From contig NC_057766.1 in assembly GCF_010389155.1 (NCBI RefSeq), positions 31,319,516 to 31,383,515 on the forward strand: 64,000 bases of DNA, written 5' to 3'. The notes under the pieces are model-generated. The model was not told where the DNA came from. It ran no database searches and saw only the letters and a program-made list of their open reading frames with translations. A program made the position numbers and the translations under genes. Origin of the DNA: Erigeron canadensis (lineage: Eukaryota; Streptophyta; Magnoliopsida; Asterales; Asteraceae). Positions 34,350-46,043 of the stretch are shown piece by piece (position 1 is the stretch's first letter; each line of letters starts with the position of its first letter).

Positions 34350-34735
34350 ACCCACACAATGCGGCGGTAGTGGCGGCAACGGGTTGTGCTAATGGCGGTG
34401 GTGGTAAAGATGTGGTTATTAATCTAAAAGTAACTGACGTAAATGGTAGTGTAGTTATTTTATGGTTAAGAGATATATTTTTTGTGAATAACTTATTAAA
34501 AATATTATAGGGATATTTGGTGGTAAAATAATTAATTAATGAGATAGATAGTTTGGATAAATATGGATGTAAAATATTTTAGGGATATATTGAATAGATT
34601 TAGTGTGTGAGTTATGAATGTGTTGAAAATTAAGGGTATTTTGAGTATTTTAAAGGTAGAAAGTTGAAAAGGGTGAATGTAGTTTGTTTAATAATAATGT
34701 TCAAAAAAAAAAGTTTGTTTATTAATATAGTATAG
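34350..34735 (+). repeat. Dispersed repeat copy 4 (GGCGG-rich head, AT-rich body)
   Basis: Longest copy of the family also seen at 5640, 7020 (inverted) and 13445: GCGGCGGTAGTGGCGG head, GTGGTTATTAATCTAAAAG and AAAAATATTATAGGGAT. It ends near TTAATATAGTATAGAT, a form often seen at the ends of plant non-autonomous transposons. Confidence 0.5.
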
Positions 34736-34743
34736 ATTATTGT

Positions 34744-35878
34744 TATATCATTTATAATATAACAATTCATAATGTCACCTTTGTGAGACAAAATATTTTA
34801 GTTAGTTGTAAATAATTTACTGTAGCTAAGCCCAGTCATACATAGGCTTACACTTGGTATTTCTTTTTCTTTTTTATAAACTTTTATCACGATAATATAT
34901 AAACTTAGACACGTGCTTTGCACTTTCTTTTACGATATCAGAAACCCTGGCCTTTTCTTCCCATCTTTATGCTCTATTTTTTCCCAATTAAATATAATTT
35001 ACAACCTTTTTTTTAGGTTTTGTAAATTGTGAAATTGATGATTACAAATTGATGGTTTTGACCCAATAGATGATTATTGATTCAGTCATGATTTATGACT
35101 CAAATAGGGATGCAAACGGAAATGAGTATGTGATGAATTTTACTTTGAAATTGTCACGCCACATTTGATCGACCCGCAAATTCATATCACACGTAAGTTT
35201 TCTCATTCCCTTATCTTTATCTTATATTTCTTCTCTTTGTATAATTTTTTTTGTTGTTGTGGGTTCTATCGATATCATATATTTCAACTTAGCAGTTGTA
35301 TCCAACGATTATGGAAAATGTTGTATACAGCTGCTAAGTTGAAATATATGATATCGATAGAACCCGCCACAACAAAAAATTTATACTAAAAGAAGAAATA
35401 TAAGATGAAGATCAGGGAATGAGAAGACTTATATGTGATATGAATTTGCGGGTCGATCAAGTGTGGTGTGACGATTTCAAAATAAGATTAATCACACACC
35501 CATTTCCATTTGCATCCCTTATTTCAGTCATAAATCATGACTGGATCAATCATCATCTATTAGGTCAAAACCATCAAATTGTAATCATCAATTTCACAAT
35601 TTACAAACCCTAATAAAAAACCATGTAAATTATATTTAATTGAGGAAAAGATAGCATGAAGATGAGAAGAAAAGGTCAGGTTTGAAATCTTAAAAGAATG
35701 TGCAAAGCACGTGTCTTGGTTTATTTATTAATGTGATAAAATTTATAAATAAGAAAAAGAAATATACCAAGTGTAAGCGTATGATTAACTCGGCTTAGCT
35801 ACAATAAATTACTCACAATATTTTGTCTCAGAAAGTTGACTTTTATGAATCGTTATATTATAAATTGATGTATAAAGA
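34744..35878. mobile_element. Giant fold-back element (about 1.13 kb hairpin)
   Basis: Two arms of about 540 bp are inverted copies along almost their whole length, with a central loop of about 40 bp near 35310. Paired blocks include TTTATAATATAAC at the outer ends, GACAAAATATT, CACTTGGTATTTC, ATTTGATCGACCCGCAAATT and ATATTTCAACTTAGCAG next to the loop. Divergence between arms is low to moderate. No open frame of interest. A transcript crossing it would fold into a long double-stranded RNA. Confidence 0.85.
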
Positions 35879-36062
35879 TAAAACCAATTAATCAAGATTA
35901 CCGAACATGATGCGCAATGATTTTTAATTAAAAAAAAGATTTGTTTTATTTTAATAGTTTTATTTAGCTATTTATGTATATTTATATGTATGGACAAATA
36001 AACTATTTCTATCGTTTGACTTTATTTTAGACCGATCCCTCTTATTTTATAACCAATTATAC

Positions 36063-36230
36063 ACTTACCACACTACTTAGGCATACCGGGCCGAACCGGC
36101 CCGCCTCAGCCCGAAGACCGAGTTGGCACAAAAACGTAAACCGAAGCCTGACCCGAAACATGGTCGGGTGATCCGGTTCGGTCCCGGGTTAGACCGGGTC
36201 GGATCGGTTTTTGTTAGGGTAAGATCGAAT
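36063..36230. repeat. GC-rich CCGG/CGGTTCGG repeat block
   Basis: Dense CCGAACCGGCCCG, GACCCGAAACATGG and CGGTTCGGTCCCGG words stand out against AT-rich surroundings. A similar block lies at 36837-36990. The words are low in complexity and the short open frames across them are probably fortuitous. The outer words TTAGGCAT (36077) and ATGCCTAA (36981) are inverted, so the two blocks may be the ends of one element. Confidence 0.45.
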
Positions 36231-36836
36231 TCTGCAGTTCTAGCTGTAAAAAAACTAAGAAACAAAGAAGAATTAACAATGGGTGGTGCTCTTTTTATAT
36301 ATATAAAAAACACCCACACAAATCAACTTGATAGAAAAGAGGAGGGGATGATATTAGAAAACTCAAAAAGCTTGTAAAAGAAAAAGTGAAAGTCTCTACT
36401 TCATGTTTATTTTGGTTGGTTATTTTTAGGATATAAATGAGTGAATAAATATACAAGTAAGTATAAGAGGAGTATATATTTGGTTTAAAGATGAGCTTCT
36501 AGTCTTCCACGTATACCCATACACACATGGTTCATTATTCCTCCACGTTTCCATATTCCTCTAGCTACCATGCATTTTTTATTTCATTAGTATTATCTAT
36601 GAATGGTTAGTTTAAAAAAAGTCAGTCAATAGTCAAGCACATGGGTGCTCCCTTCCCTTCCCTTTATATTTTCTTCCTTTTTTTCTTTGTTCTCGCAAAC
36701 ATTGCAATAAATCCTTCTTTTTTTTTTGAATGTTAATCAAATACGAGAATAACCATCAAAAACTTGTAGTTCATCATCATTCTCATGCTAATATATACAT
36801 CAAAAGCCATAAAAACTTGGTTATGTATGTATTTTT

Positions 36837-36990
36837 GGTTTTATCGGGCCAACCCGGTATTTTTCGAGAATACCCATATTCACAGGACCGAAGCCCGACC
36901 TGTTGGGTCGTCGATCGCGTCGATCCGGTTTGGTTTTGGGCTGGCTAATGTCGGGCTTCAGGTTTCCAGGCCAAAAACTCATGCCTAACA
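36837..36990. repeat. Second GC-rich block, possible partner of 36063-36230
   Basis: CGGGCCAACCCGG, GAAGCCCGACC and GATCCGGTTTGG words. See the entry for 36063-36230. Confidence 0.4.
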
Positions 36991-36999
36991 CTACTACAT

Positions 37000-37670
37000 T
37001 AGAAATATAATGAAACTATTTATTTTAGACCCTCCATGAAGAATTAACGAAACTTTGACCAATCTCTCTTAACTGTAAAACCTTTTTGATTAATAGCTTA
37101 TAACCAAAGTTTTTTTTGACCCCCTTTTTTTTTTTGGTCACTTCATAGCTTTGTCAAATGAATGATTTTCTCCATTTCGATTCATTCATTAAAAGGACCC
37201 AAAGCAAAATAATATATTACGGTTTTCATTTGATAAAGTTATCAAGTAACAAATTCAATAACAATAATTAACTAAAAATAAGTCAAAGAAGCCTAGTGTT
37301 AGATTCTATTAACTAAAAAGGTTTTAAAATTAAAAGTGATTGGTCAAGATTTCATTAATGTCTCAAAGAGAGTCTAACATGAATAGTTTCGCTACATTCT
37401 AGTTTTGTAATTGTATAATCGGTCGGGAATTCTCACAACCCCAAACCTAAACCCAAAAACTACTATATATATTTTCAAAATAGCAACTTTAATGTATCAT
37501 ATGCAATCTCTTTTAAAACATGATTTGGATATATTTCAGATTTAATTAATGGTTTAAATGCGGAAGATATGAAATTGTACCAAAAATAAGTTGCTTCAAT
37601 TGAACAAAAATCAAATCATATTGAGATTTGAGGAGCCTAACTTGGGCTTTGCTGGTCGCTTTTTTTCCTT
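37000..37670. other. AT-rich region 5' of EB1C
   Basis: No gene. It presumably contains the distal promoter of EB1C. Confidence 0.4.
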
Positions 37671-37671
37671 C

Positions 37672-37720
37672 TAGCCGTTGGGCCCATTAATAATTCCACA
37701 CATTTAAAATTCTATAAAAT
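37672..37720 (+). promoter_or_regulatory. Candidate EB1C promoter: MSA-like box, GGGCCCAT motif and TATA box
   Basis: TAGCCGTTGGGC (37672-37683) matches the reverse form of the mitosis-specific activator element (AACGG core) used by MYB3R factors. It overlaps GGGCCCATT (site II/UP1-like). TATAAAA lies at 37713-37719, about 130 bp before the ATG. The spacing is reasonable for a plant promoter. The link to M-phase expression is inference from the motif and from EB1C's role. Confidence 0.5.
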
Positions 37721-37846
37721 CAATACAAATCCCGCCTCAACATCACTCATTTCAAATCCACACAAACCTTTCACTCTCTTTCTCTCTCAAGGAGCGTCGC
37801 CACACACCAAATCTCTCTAGAACAGCCTGAAAGAGAGACACCTGAG

Positions 37847-40449
37847 ATGGCGACCCATATCGGAATGATGGACGCTGCGTACTTCGTCGGCCGATCGGAA
37901 ATCTTATCATGGATCAACTCTACTCTCCAACTCAGTCTCTCCAAAGTTGAAGAGGTATATATTTTTTCCCCAATTTCAAACCCTAGAAATTATTATTTTA
38001 TTTCAATTTATTACTTTATTAGTATCCATTATTTATCTGTTTATTCAAAATCTGAAATGATAAAATTGAGGGTTTGAAAATGTATGTATTTTCCCCCAAT
38101 TTCAAACCCTAGAAATTTTTATTTTTTTCAATTTATTAATTTATTAGTATCCATTACTTATGTGATTATTCAAAATCTGAAATGATAAAATTGAGGGTTT
38201 GAATGTATATAATTGGATGTGAATTAGGCGTGTTCAGGGGCAGTTCAATGTCAGCTGATGGACGCGGCACATCCTGGAATGGTGCCGATGCATAAGGTCA
38301 ATTTCGACGCTAAGACTGAGTATGATATGATCCAGAATTATAAGGTTCTTCAGGATGTTTTCAACAAGCTCAAAATCGACAAGGTTAGTTCATTTTTTAA
38401 ACGAAATTTACTAATTATGTTTAAGGGATGTATGAATTTAATTAGGGTGTTATATTAGCTTACTAGCTTATTTGCTTACTGAATTTAGAATACCTCATTT
38501 TCCAAGCTTATGAGCTTATCGAATCAACATGTTTGATCTTAAATTGATCTCGAAAAATGGAGCTTATTGGTTTTTGAAAGTTTCTGTTAACCAATAAACC
38601 TACAAATAAAACTAATCCAAACACCCCTTAAATAAGCAACTGTTTAAACAGAATCTACTTGTTTATATAGATTTATATAGGTATTTGTGTTGGAAACTGA
38701 GTAGTTTGTAACTAATTTATGTTACAGCATATTGAGGTGAGCAAGCTAGTGAAAGGAAGACCATTAGATAATCTTGAATTCATGCAATGGATGAAGAGAT
38801 ATTGCGATTCTGTTAGCGGGGCTGGTCATCACAAGTAAGTTGCTACTGTCTTTTATGATTGCCTGCTTTCCTTCCAATTCATGTAGCATATATGAATAGC
38901 TTGTGCCACTGCTTGTTCAAATTATATTCATTTCCTCTTCCGATTATCTGCTGAACGACTCCCATCCACTTGGGTCATGTATCATTTCAAAGTGACACAT
39001 TGTATGTTAAGTTTTGGAAAACTTTGGAGCTTTAAGTGAAAGTGCAAGTTACAATAAGGTTTATCATCGGGCACTATTGAATATGATATTGGTCTAATAA
39101 GTTTGAAATGAAATCCATATGAATTTTTTCATTTGACACCAAAAGTTGATGGTTTATAGAAATGGGGTTGGAGTTAGTACTTAATACAGTGTTAGTGTCC
39201 TGTATTTCACTATTTTGCTTTTGTTTAATAGTTTATTCAGTAAGAGTTATGTGTGACAATGGTATCGGTTAAATCACTTATTTTTATGGCTGGATAGTGC
39301 AAGAACCAACGTGGCTTTTCCAAGTCTTTGGTTGCCTCTTTATTGTTGTTTTTGTTTCACTTATATTTGCTTGTTTGTTTTTGAAACAGATTAAGTAGTT
39401 TTTTAATTTACTTATTTTGAATCAGATTAAGTAGTTTTTTAATTTACTTTTTTTGAATCAGATTAAGTAGTTTTTTAATTTACTTTATTGTTTGATCTCC
39501 AAACCTATTTATTCTTAAGCCTAATTAAATAAATATCATACGCTGTTGTTTATTTATGCATATCCGAACACCTCTTAAATGGACAATGATAGGACAAAGA
39601 TGCAGTCTTTTTTAGTAGTTTTGAATTACAATATAAATTCAACATCTAATATCATCACTTAAAAATTAACTAGCTTCTTTCATTTCATGTTATAGTTACA
39701 ATGCTATGGAAAGAAGAGAGGCTTGCAGAGGTGGGAAAGATGTGGGCAAAAAATCTGCACCAACACAATCTACGAGGGGATCCACCGCAGCAACTAAAGC
39801 TCACACTTCCCGAAGAGGTGATGCCCCTCCTGCTCACTCAACAGGCCCACCAGTCAGGACTGCTAAGCCTTCATCAACAACAAATGTGGCTGTATACGAT
39901 CAACAGGTACATGATAAAAGTGGTCCAGGTTATACAAGAGGCTAAAATTCATAAACCTTTATTGCTATGCAGATCACTGAGCTTAAGCTAACTATGGACA
40001 GTCTTGAGAAAGAAAGAGATTTTTACTTTGCAAAGTTGAGGGATATCGAACTCCTGTGCCAGTCTCCCAGTATCTCAAACTTGACTGTATTGTTTCTCAC
40101 CTAAAGTCCATTTCAATTTTTAAAAAAAATTTAAACTTAAAGTTTTTCTCTAACAACTGTATGATATTCTCTTGTGCAGGTAATCGATGCCATAAAAAGG
40201 ATTTTGTATGCTGCCGAAGAGGATCCATCAATACTGGAAGAAGCTCAAGGCATGCTTATTAACCAAGAGAAACAAGAAGTGCCTTCAAATCCAGTATCTG
40301 AGGATGTAGAAGAATACAAGTCTCAAAAGAGGAAAAGTTTCATTAATTTTGATGTTGATGTTGCGGCAAGTGCTACATTGTCTCCGCGGCAACGGCTCTC
40401 TGATGCTTCTGATGTACACTGCAGCGGGTCACCTCTTATGACAAACTGA
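37847..40449 (+). CDS. EB1C: Microtubule plus-end-binding protein EB1C
   Basis: Six exons: 37847-37954, 38228-38383, 38728-38834, 39696-39906, 39973-40086 and 40180-40449, giving 321 residues. A calponin-homology domain occupies about residues 12-118 ([20 protein letters not shown]...HKVNFDAK...[23 protein letters not shown]) and binds growing microtubule ends. A basic Ser/Thr/Pro-rich linker follows. The coiled-coil and EB-homology region ([29 protein letters not shown]) dimerises and recruits partners. The C-terminus (SQKRK...[21 protein letters not shown]) is the basic tail specific to EB1C, which works in the nucleus and spindle. It replaces the acidic tail of EB1A/B. Exon 5 ends at the GT after SPSISNLT, not at the nearer GT, because only this keeps frame into [11 protein letters not shown]. 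Confidence 0.95.
37966..38212. repeat. Tandem duplication in EB1C intron 1 (period about 126 bp)
   Basis: CAATTTCAAACCCTAGAAAT through TGATAAAATTGAGGGTTTG occurs twice in a row, starting at 37971 and 38097. Confidence 0.9.
39385..39488. repeat. 36-bp minisatellite in EB1C intron 3, three copies
   Basis: The unit GATTAAGTAGTTTTTTAATT plus a 16-bp remainder (TACTTATTTTGAATCA) repeats nearly three times. Confidence 0.92.
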
Positions 40450-42422
40450 TGGTGACCAGATCCTTTATGATTTCCACCTAGTTTACCATAACTCTTTTTA
40501 TAATAATCCGAACTATCTTCCAGTTTTTTTTATTAGTTTCTTACATCTCATGTTAAGTGGCAACCTTTGCCTTTCATTATGTAAAATTGAAGGGGATTTC
40601 TTTTCTGCTGTTTAATATACAATGTTTGCAGCCTCTTTTGTTGTTATTTTTTTAGAAGTTGGACACCAGAAGTTCTCTTATTAACCCCAAACTCAATTGC
40701 CAAATAGTTTGTGATCAGAAGTTCAACCACCTCAGATGTACATTGGCCTAATATATCTCAGTAAACAATCACCATCAAGCTGACTGCTGTTTTTAAGGTA
40801 AATATGCAAATTCAGTTTGCATTTTGGCTTCCATGTTCCTAAATTTTTAGCGGCATATGCCATTAACTCGTTAAGTGGGTTCCTTTTATGTATGGACTTA
40901 AACAAGAATGTTTCATAGCAGAACTTTTATCATCCAACTAAATAAAAAGATCATATAGAGGCATCGGTAGAAATACAAACAAAAACTAGTGGCTTATTTA
41001 TATTAAAGAATGTATAACATATAAGCATTAAAGGTTATCATAAGGTTTAAGATTCGGATGTTTCATTACTCAGCCACTCAACTAATTCATTGCATGCTTG
41101 TCTTCTTAAACGTTGAGTTCAGATATTGATCGATGAAGGCGACCTGGGTATGGTCACAACTCACAACTCTTTATATTCTTTTCAATCTACACTAAAATTT
41201 TCTTATACTGTAATAAAACAGTCCTCAAAACGACTTCATTGTAACATTTCAATGGTCGGTAAAGAAAGTTAGTTACGTTGGTCAGGGAAATGACAAGATT
41301 TAGTATATAAACAACCAACATAGCTAATAGTTGGTATATGGATATAAAACTCATTAAAAGTGTTGTATTGTGCCATTGTGGTTTTAATTGGTTCTGAGTT
41401 TTTGGATGGAGGTTGACACACACACACACCTACGTATTGTCTTAAGACTTTTTCCAAATCGAGAAATATCCACTATAAAAGTATAAGGTTGAGTCTAAAA
41501 ATCATCATATCGAAATAAGCTTAAAAAAGTAGTAAATTTTTTTCACGGATTATTCCTATTACAAATTTTTAAATCTTTTACCACCATGAAATATGTTTTA
41601 ATTTTTTTTTTTTTAGTTTTCACTGCATACAAATATAAGTTTTTGGTAAAATAAAACAAGTATTAAAGTAAAACAAATAAAACAATAAGTTTTTCTTCAA
41701 TGAAAATCATCGTGCATCATGAAAATCATCGTGCACCAATTGTTTCGCGAATTTCGTGCATCAATTTAACCATGATCTAAGGGTCAAGATCTTATCATAT
41801 TTGTTTTACTTTAATACTTGTTTTACTATACACACCCTCTACAAATATACTCGTAACTAATTATTTTTTTAATCAAACACCTTTAATTATCAAATAATCT
41901 TTTCAAAACATAATTTCAGGCACCCCTTAAATGATACATATGAGTAGCGTGGTTTGAATCAGTGATAAATATCTTTTCTTTGGAGACAGAGGTAAGATGT
42001 TTGATCCTCATCACATGTAAAAGCCTGAGACCATTTTCTATCATTTATGTGAATCCCGAAAGGAGTCTCTCTATTTAGATAGATATAAGATTTGTCAACA
42101 TTTTAACTTTTCTATACACTTTTAAAATATTGGAACTCAAAACCGACGAGAGTGGGTTAGCTTTTTATTCCTCGAGTGACACATATAAAAGAAACTTGTA
42201 CATGACTTCTTTTTAGTGGTAAAAATCCGATTTTACTTACTTACCCTTCCATATAGTGGTAAAATCAGATATTTTTCACTACTTACCCTTCCAAGATCAC
42301 AAAAGCATATTCCATAGGCTATATCTAACCATCTATAGGCTATATCTACACATCCATCTATCAAATTCCTACCCAAACCAAACAAAACCGTTAATTAACA
42401 TAAAAAAAAAAAACAAACAAAC
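40450..42422. other. Intergenic DNA between EB1C and RER1
   Basis: Contains the EB1C 3' region and no recognised gene. The minus-strand open frames at 41187-41457 overlap in two frames and have no domain. Around 42230-42350 are short local duplications (CTTACCCTTCC twice; ATAGGCTATATCTA twice) within the presumed RER1 promoter. Confidence 0.45.
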
Positions 42423-44802
42423 ATGATGGATCCAGGAACCGTCCCCACACCACCACCACCAACCACCACAACCCCACCGTCATCCGGCGCCTTACATTCA
42501 ACAGACACACCAGCAGCAGCCATACAACGGTGGGGTTTAGTTATATCACAGCGTTATCAACACCTCCTTGACAAGTCAACGCCTTTTTTACTTTACCGGT
42601 GGATCGGTTTCTTTGTGATCGCCGTTATATACACTATTCGGGTTTTAGTAGTTCATGGGTTTTATGTGGTGTCTTATGCTTTAGGGATTTATATTTTGAA
42701 TCTTTTGATTGGCTTTTTATCTCCTCAGGTTGATCCTGAATTTCAGGATGATGGCCCTGTTTTGCCTTCTACAAACTCCGATGAGTTTCGCCCCTTTGTT
42801 CGCCGTCTTCCTGAGTTTAAATTTTGGTAAATTTTTTTTTAATATATATTTGTGATTATGTTGTTTAGTTACTGTAAATTTGATTGGACTAGTTACTATG
42901 TGATCAACTTAATTACAAGTTATCGAAAATTTAGTTAAATTTTAGAAATTTTTAGGATCAATAGTTGTATTGCGTGTGGACCGGCAATGCTATGTAGAAG
43001 GGAATTCTTAGCGTAGAGGGGTCGGTATGGAGCTTGTGAGAGCGGCATGAGATGACCTGGACGCACGGCCTAATGTATATTTAATTTGTTTTCGTCGTGA
43101 CCATACTGTGGAACTTTAGTGGGGTTTTTGGTGAGAGGTGTGTGATATCAAACAATATACTTTTTACTCATAGGACTTTAGGAGAGTGTCTGGCCATATT
43201 GGGTAAAATGACTGTACTTGTTGTTGTCTCACCGAGTTTACGTTTATTTGGTAACTACGGTTTTGATAGAATTTAGTTGGTGATAATTAACTGCATAAGT
43301 TAGTTTTATTTAGCTTTTGATAGGGCAAGTCCATGTTCTAAACCTAGGTGCCGGAAAATATATATGAAAATTAGTGATGATAATGAGAATTAGTTTAGAA
43401 TGTTTTGCTTGTAGCATAATCGAAGGTTATAAATCTGGATTTTGTTGTAATTGATGTTGATGATTTTGAAGGTTACCGACCAAACTGTTGTGTTGCTAAT
43501 GATTATCATTATAGTGATGTAATTACTTGATCTACTTGCTGATGATAATTAGCCTGAAGACGGGTTAGGGTCTTAAGCAATTGATGGCTAGAAAGTAAGT
43601 TTTAATATTGAAGTTTCTCAAAGTTTTTGAAATTGTACAATAGACCAGGATCATGTTGATATGCTTATACAAGTGAATTTCGACCATAAAAAACTAACTT
43701 GTTATTGATTATGCTAGTCCTTTTTGTGTATCCTGAATAATGGAATCACTAGATATATATAGTGCTAGAAAATATCATTTACTTGGCTGATTCAGTTGCA
43801 TTTTCTGTTACGAAAAGCCCAGCATGTCAAAGGGGAGTGCCTTTGCCTGTTCAAGTTTTCATGTCTTTTCTTTCATATTGATGAAATTGGGAATGCCCTT
43901 TTGAAGGAGAGATCTGTGTATTTTGACTGAATAAGCTTCTCATGAGTTACTAGTTTCATGAAAGTTGTATTGTATACATACGCATGTGTTCCATTAATAT
44001 CTTTGAACCCAGGACCAACTTGATGTATTTTCAGCAGTCGCATCACCCTTTTAATTTAATAGGGTTTTGGATTGATTGTATGAGGGGTGAAAGTATATTT
44101 GATTGGAACGTATGCTTAAACCAAGAGCAAATTTGTTCTTTTAGTGTGATTCATATTTCTCATACTGTTATTATGAGTGGGCTTCACTCAATAGTCACTG
44201 ATGGGGTTTTAAGTTGTTGATCGGTTAGTTTGAAGAGTTGAAGGTCATGCGTATATGGTCTTGAGAAATAGTTAGGCATGATGTTTCACCATTATACTCT
44301 TATCAACTGTCATGTAAACATTATTATTTGCGGTAACCATTTTGAGGTCAGCTGTCTTGGGACAGGGACCTTATGATTGTTGTAAGTTGGCTCTAATACA
44401 AAGATTCATGATTTCAAGTCAAATATTTATTTGCAGTCACAAACTTTTTTTCTTCGACTTTTTGATAATCTTGTTCGTCATAATAGGTACTCAATAACAA
44501 AAGCCTTCTGCATTGCTTTCGTGCTGACATTCTTCTGGGCATTTGATGTGCCTGTTTTTTGGCCTATACTCCTTTTTTACTGGGTTATCTTATTTACTCT
44601 CACCATGAAGAAGCAGATACTGCATATGGTCAAATACAAATATGTCCCATTTTCAATTGGAAAACAGGTACCCTGAATACACGTTTTTCAATGTTGCAAC
44701 TACTTTATTATTCAGTTATTGATCTAGTATTTTCTTCTGCAGAGGTACGATGGAAAGAAGGCAACTTCAACTGAGGGTGCAAGTCTTCTTCCTAGAGACT
44801 GA
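42423..44802 (+). CDS. RER1: RER1-type ER retention receptor
   Basis: Three exons: 42423-42826, 44487-44667 and 44743-44802, giving 214 residues. RER1 retrieves certain ER membrane proteins from the early Golgi into COPI vesicles. A Pro/Thr-rich N-terminus is followed by [19 protein letters not shown] and four membrane segments (about residues 58-78, 80-100, 145-160 and 162-180). Between the two pairs is the family signature [10 protein letters not shown]...[18 protein letters not shown]. The C-terminus [19 protein letters not shown] is the conserved cytosolic tail. Both introns keep frame; the first is 1.66 kb. The next ATG is codon 2, so the start is uncertain by one residue only. The length is close to the usual 190-215 residues. 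Confidence 0.94.
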
Positions 44803-46043
44803 GTGTGAAAGATTTCATAGTTTTCAACTTTCATCTCCTGTGCTACCCTCCCAACACACACCTTAGTAGGGATTGCAGTTAGCCATAACTTTTAAATATT
44901 TTGGTCTTTCAGAAAGTATCATCTCGTACAGGTTTTTTTTTATTGACGGTATCAACATAGACAAATGAAGCTTCGTTTTTTGTAAGAGCTGCACATTTTA
45001 ATATCATGAACATGTGGAAATCTTACTGCATTAACTTTTTTCATCATTTCACATGTGCTGCATGTAGAGGGAGGCAAAATGGATATATAGTCATAGATTT
45101 GGCTCTGTTGTATCTTAAATGGATGAAACAGGTTACAGGATGTCAAAAGTTCATGGTTAATGCGTATAAGTATTATAAACTGTTTTGGTGTCAAGATTTA
45201 TAGAGTTTTATTGTAACACTATTTGTTTTTGTTAGAATAATTAACATATAGATTACATCTTTTTCAAAGATATAACCTAAAGTATTTTGCCAGGCAACTT
45301 TGACCTGTGTGACCTGTTTTAAAACGGTTATGTTTTACCTGATATCCAGCTTGCCTCCTTTGAATGAATGTTTTGTACTAGAGGTGGTAATATGGGTGAG
45401 ACATGGGGAAATGGCGAAATGGGCGGGACAAGTGGGTTGGGTAACTGATAAAAGGTTTGGGGTTGGTTGAGCTCATTTACTTGAAATACTCTGTATGTTC
45501 GTAGAGTGCCAGATATGATTAGAAAATTTGGATTATCCCAATTGTAATATAAGCCGACTCCAATGTATAAACTTCTTCAAGTTTATAATATTGTTATGTC
45601 ATATGAGGTTTTTTATAAACAACCATTTTACAGGAACTTATCTCTTCTCGTCTATATATAAACTTCTTCAAGTCCATAACTGGATCTTAACATACTTTCT
45701 TCCATGAACTTATCTCTTCAGTATAGTTTTTATGTTTGTTAACTCAAGAATGTAAATAACTTGTAACTCAGAAATATAAGAAATTAAACAAGTTGCAACA
45801 TGTTTTTAGTTGACAACTGGGTTTTCCAAACAACAAATATTTCATTATATACTCCCAAGTCATACTGTTATGCAAGAATTGTATTTCAAGTATGCTATTC
45901 TTTAAACATTACAATTTTATTGTGGTCCCAAACACACAGAAACTTGACACCCTTGTGTAAATCCAATGGAGATTATCTCCCAATTATGTATCAACTCCAA
46001 ACAACAAATAATAGAAGTTTCTATATTACACCCAAGAACATCA
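44803..46043. other. Intergenic DNA between RER1 and the DUF247 gene
   Basis: Includes both 3' flanks, as the genes converge. A short GGGTGAGACATGGGG/GGCGGGACAAGTGGGTTGGG block at 45385-45440 is a common low-complexity plant word. No gene is supported. Confidence 0.45.

Noticed and set aside
36077..36377. Overlapping open frames with Arg/Pro-rich products
   Set aside because: The sequence is repeated CCGAACCGG-type words; both strands stay open for compositional reasons.
41187..41457. Two overlapping minus-strand open frames between EB1C and RER1
   Set aside because: They overlap in different frames, have no domain and no conserved start context.
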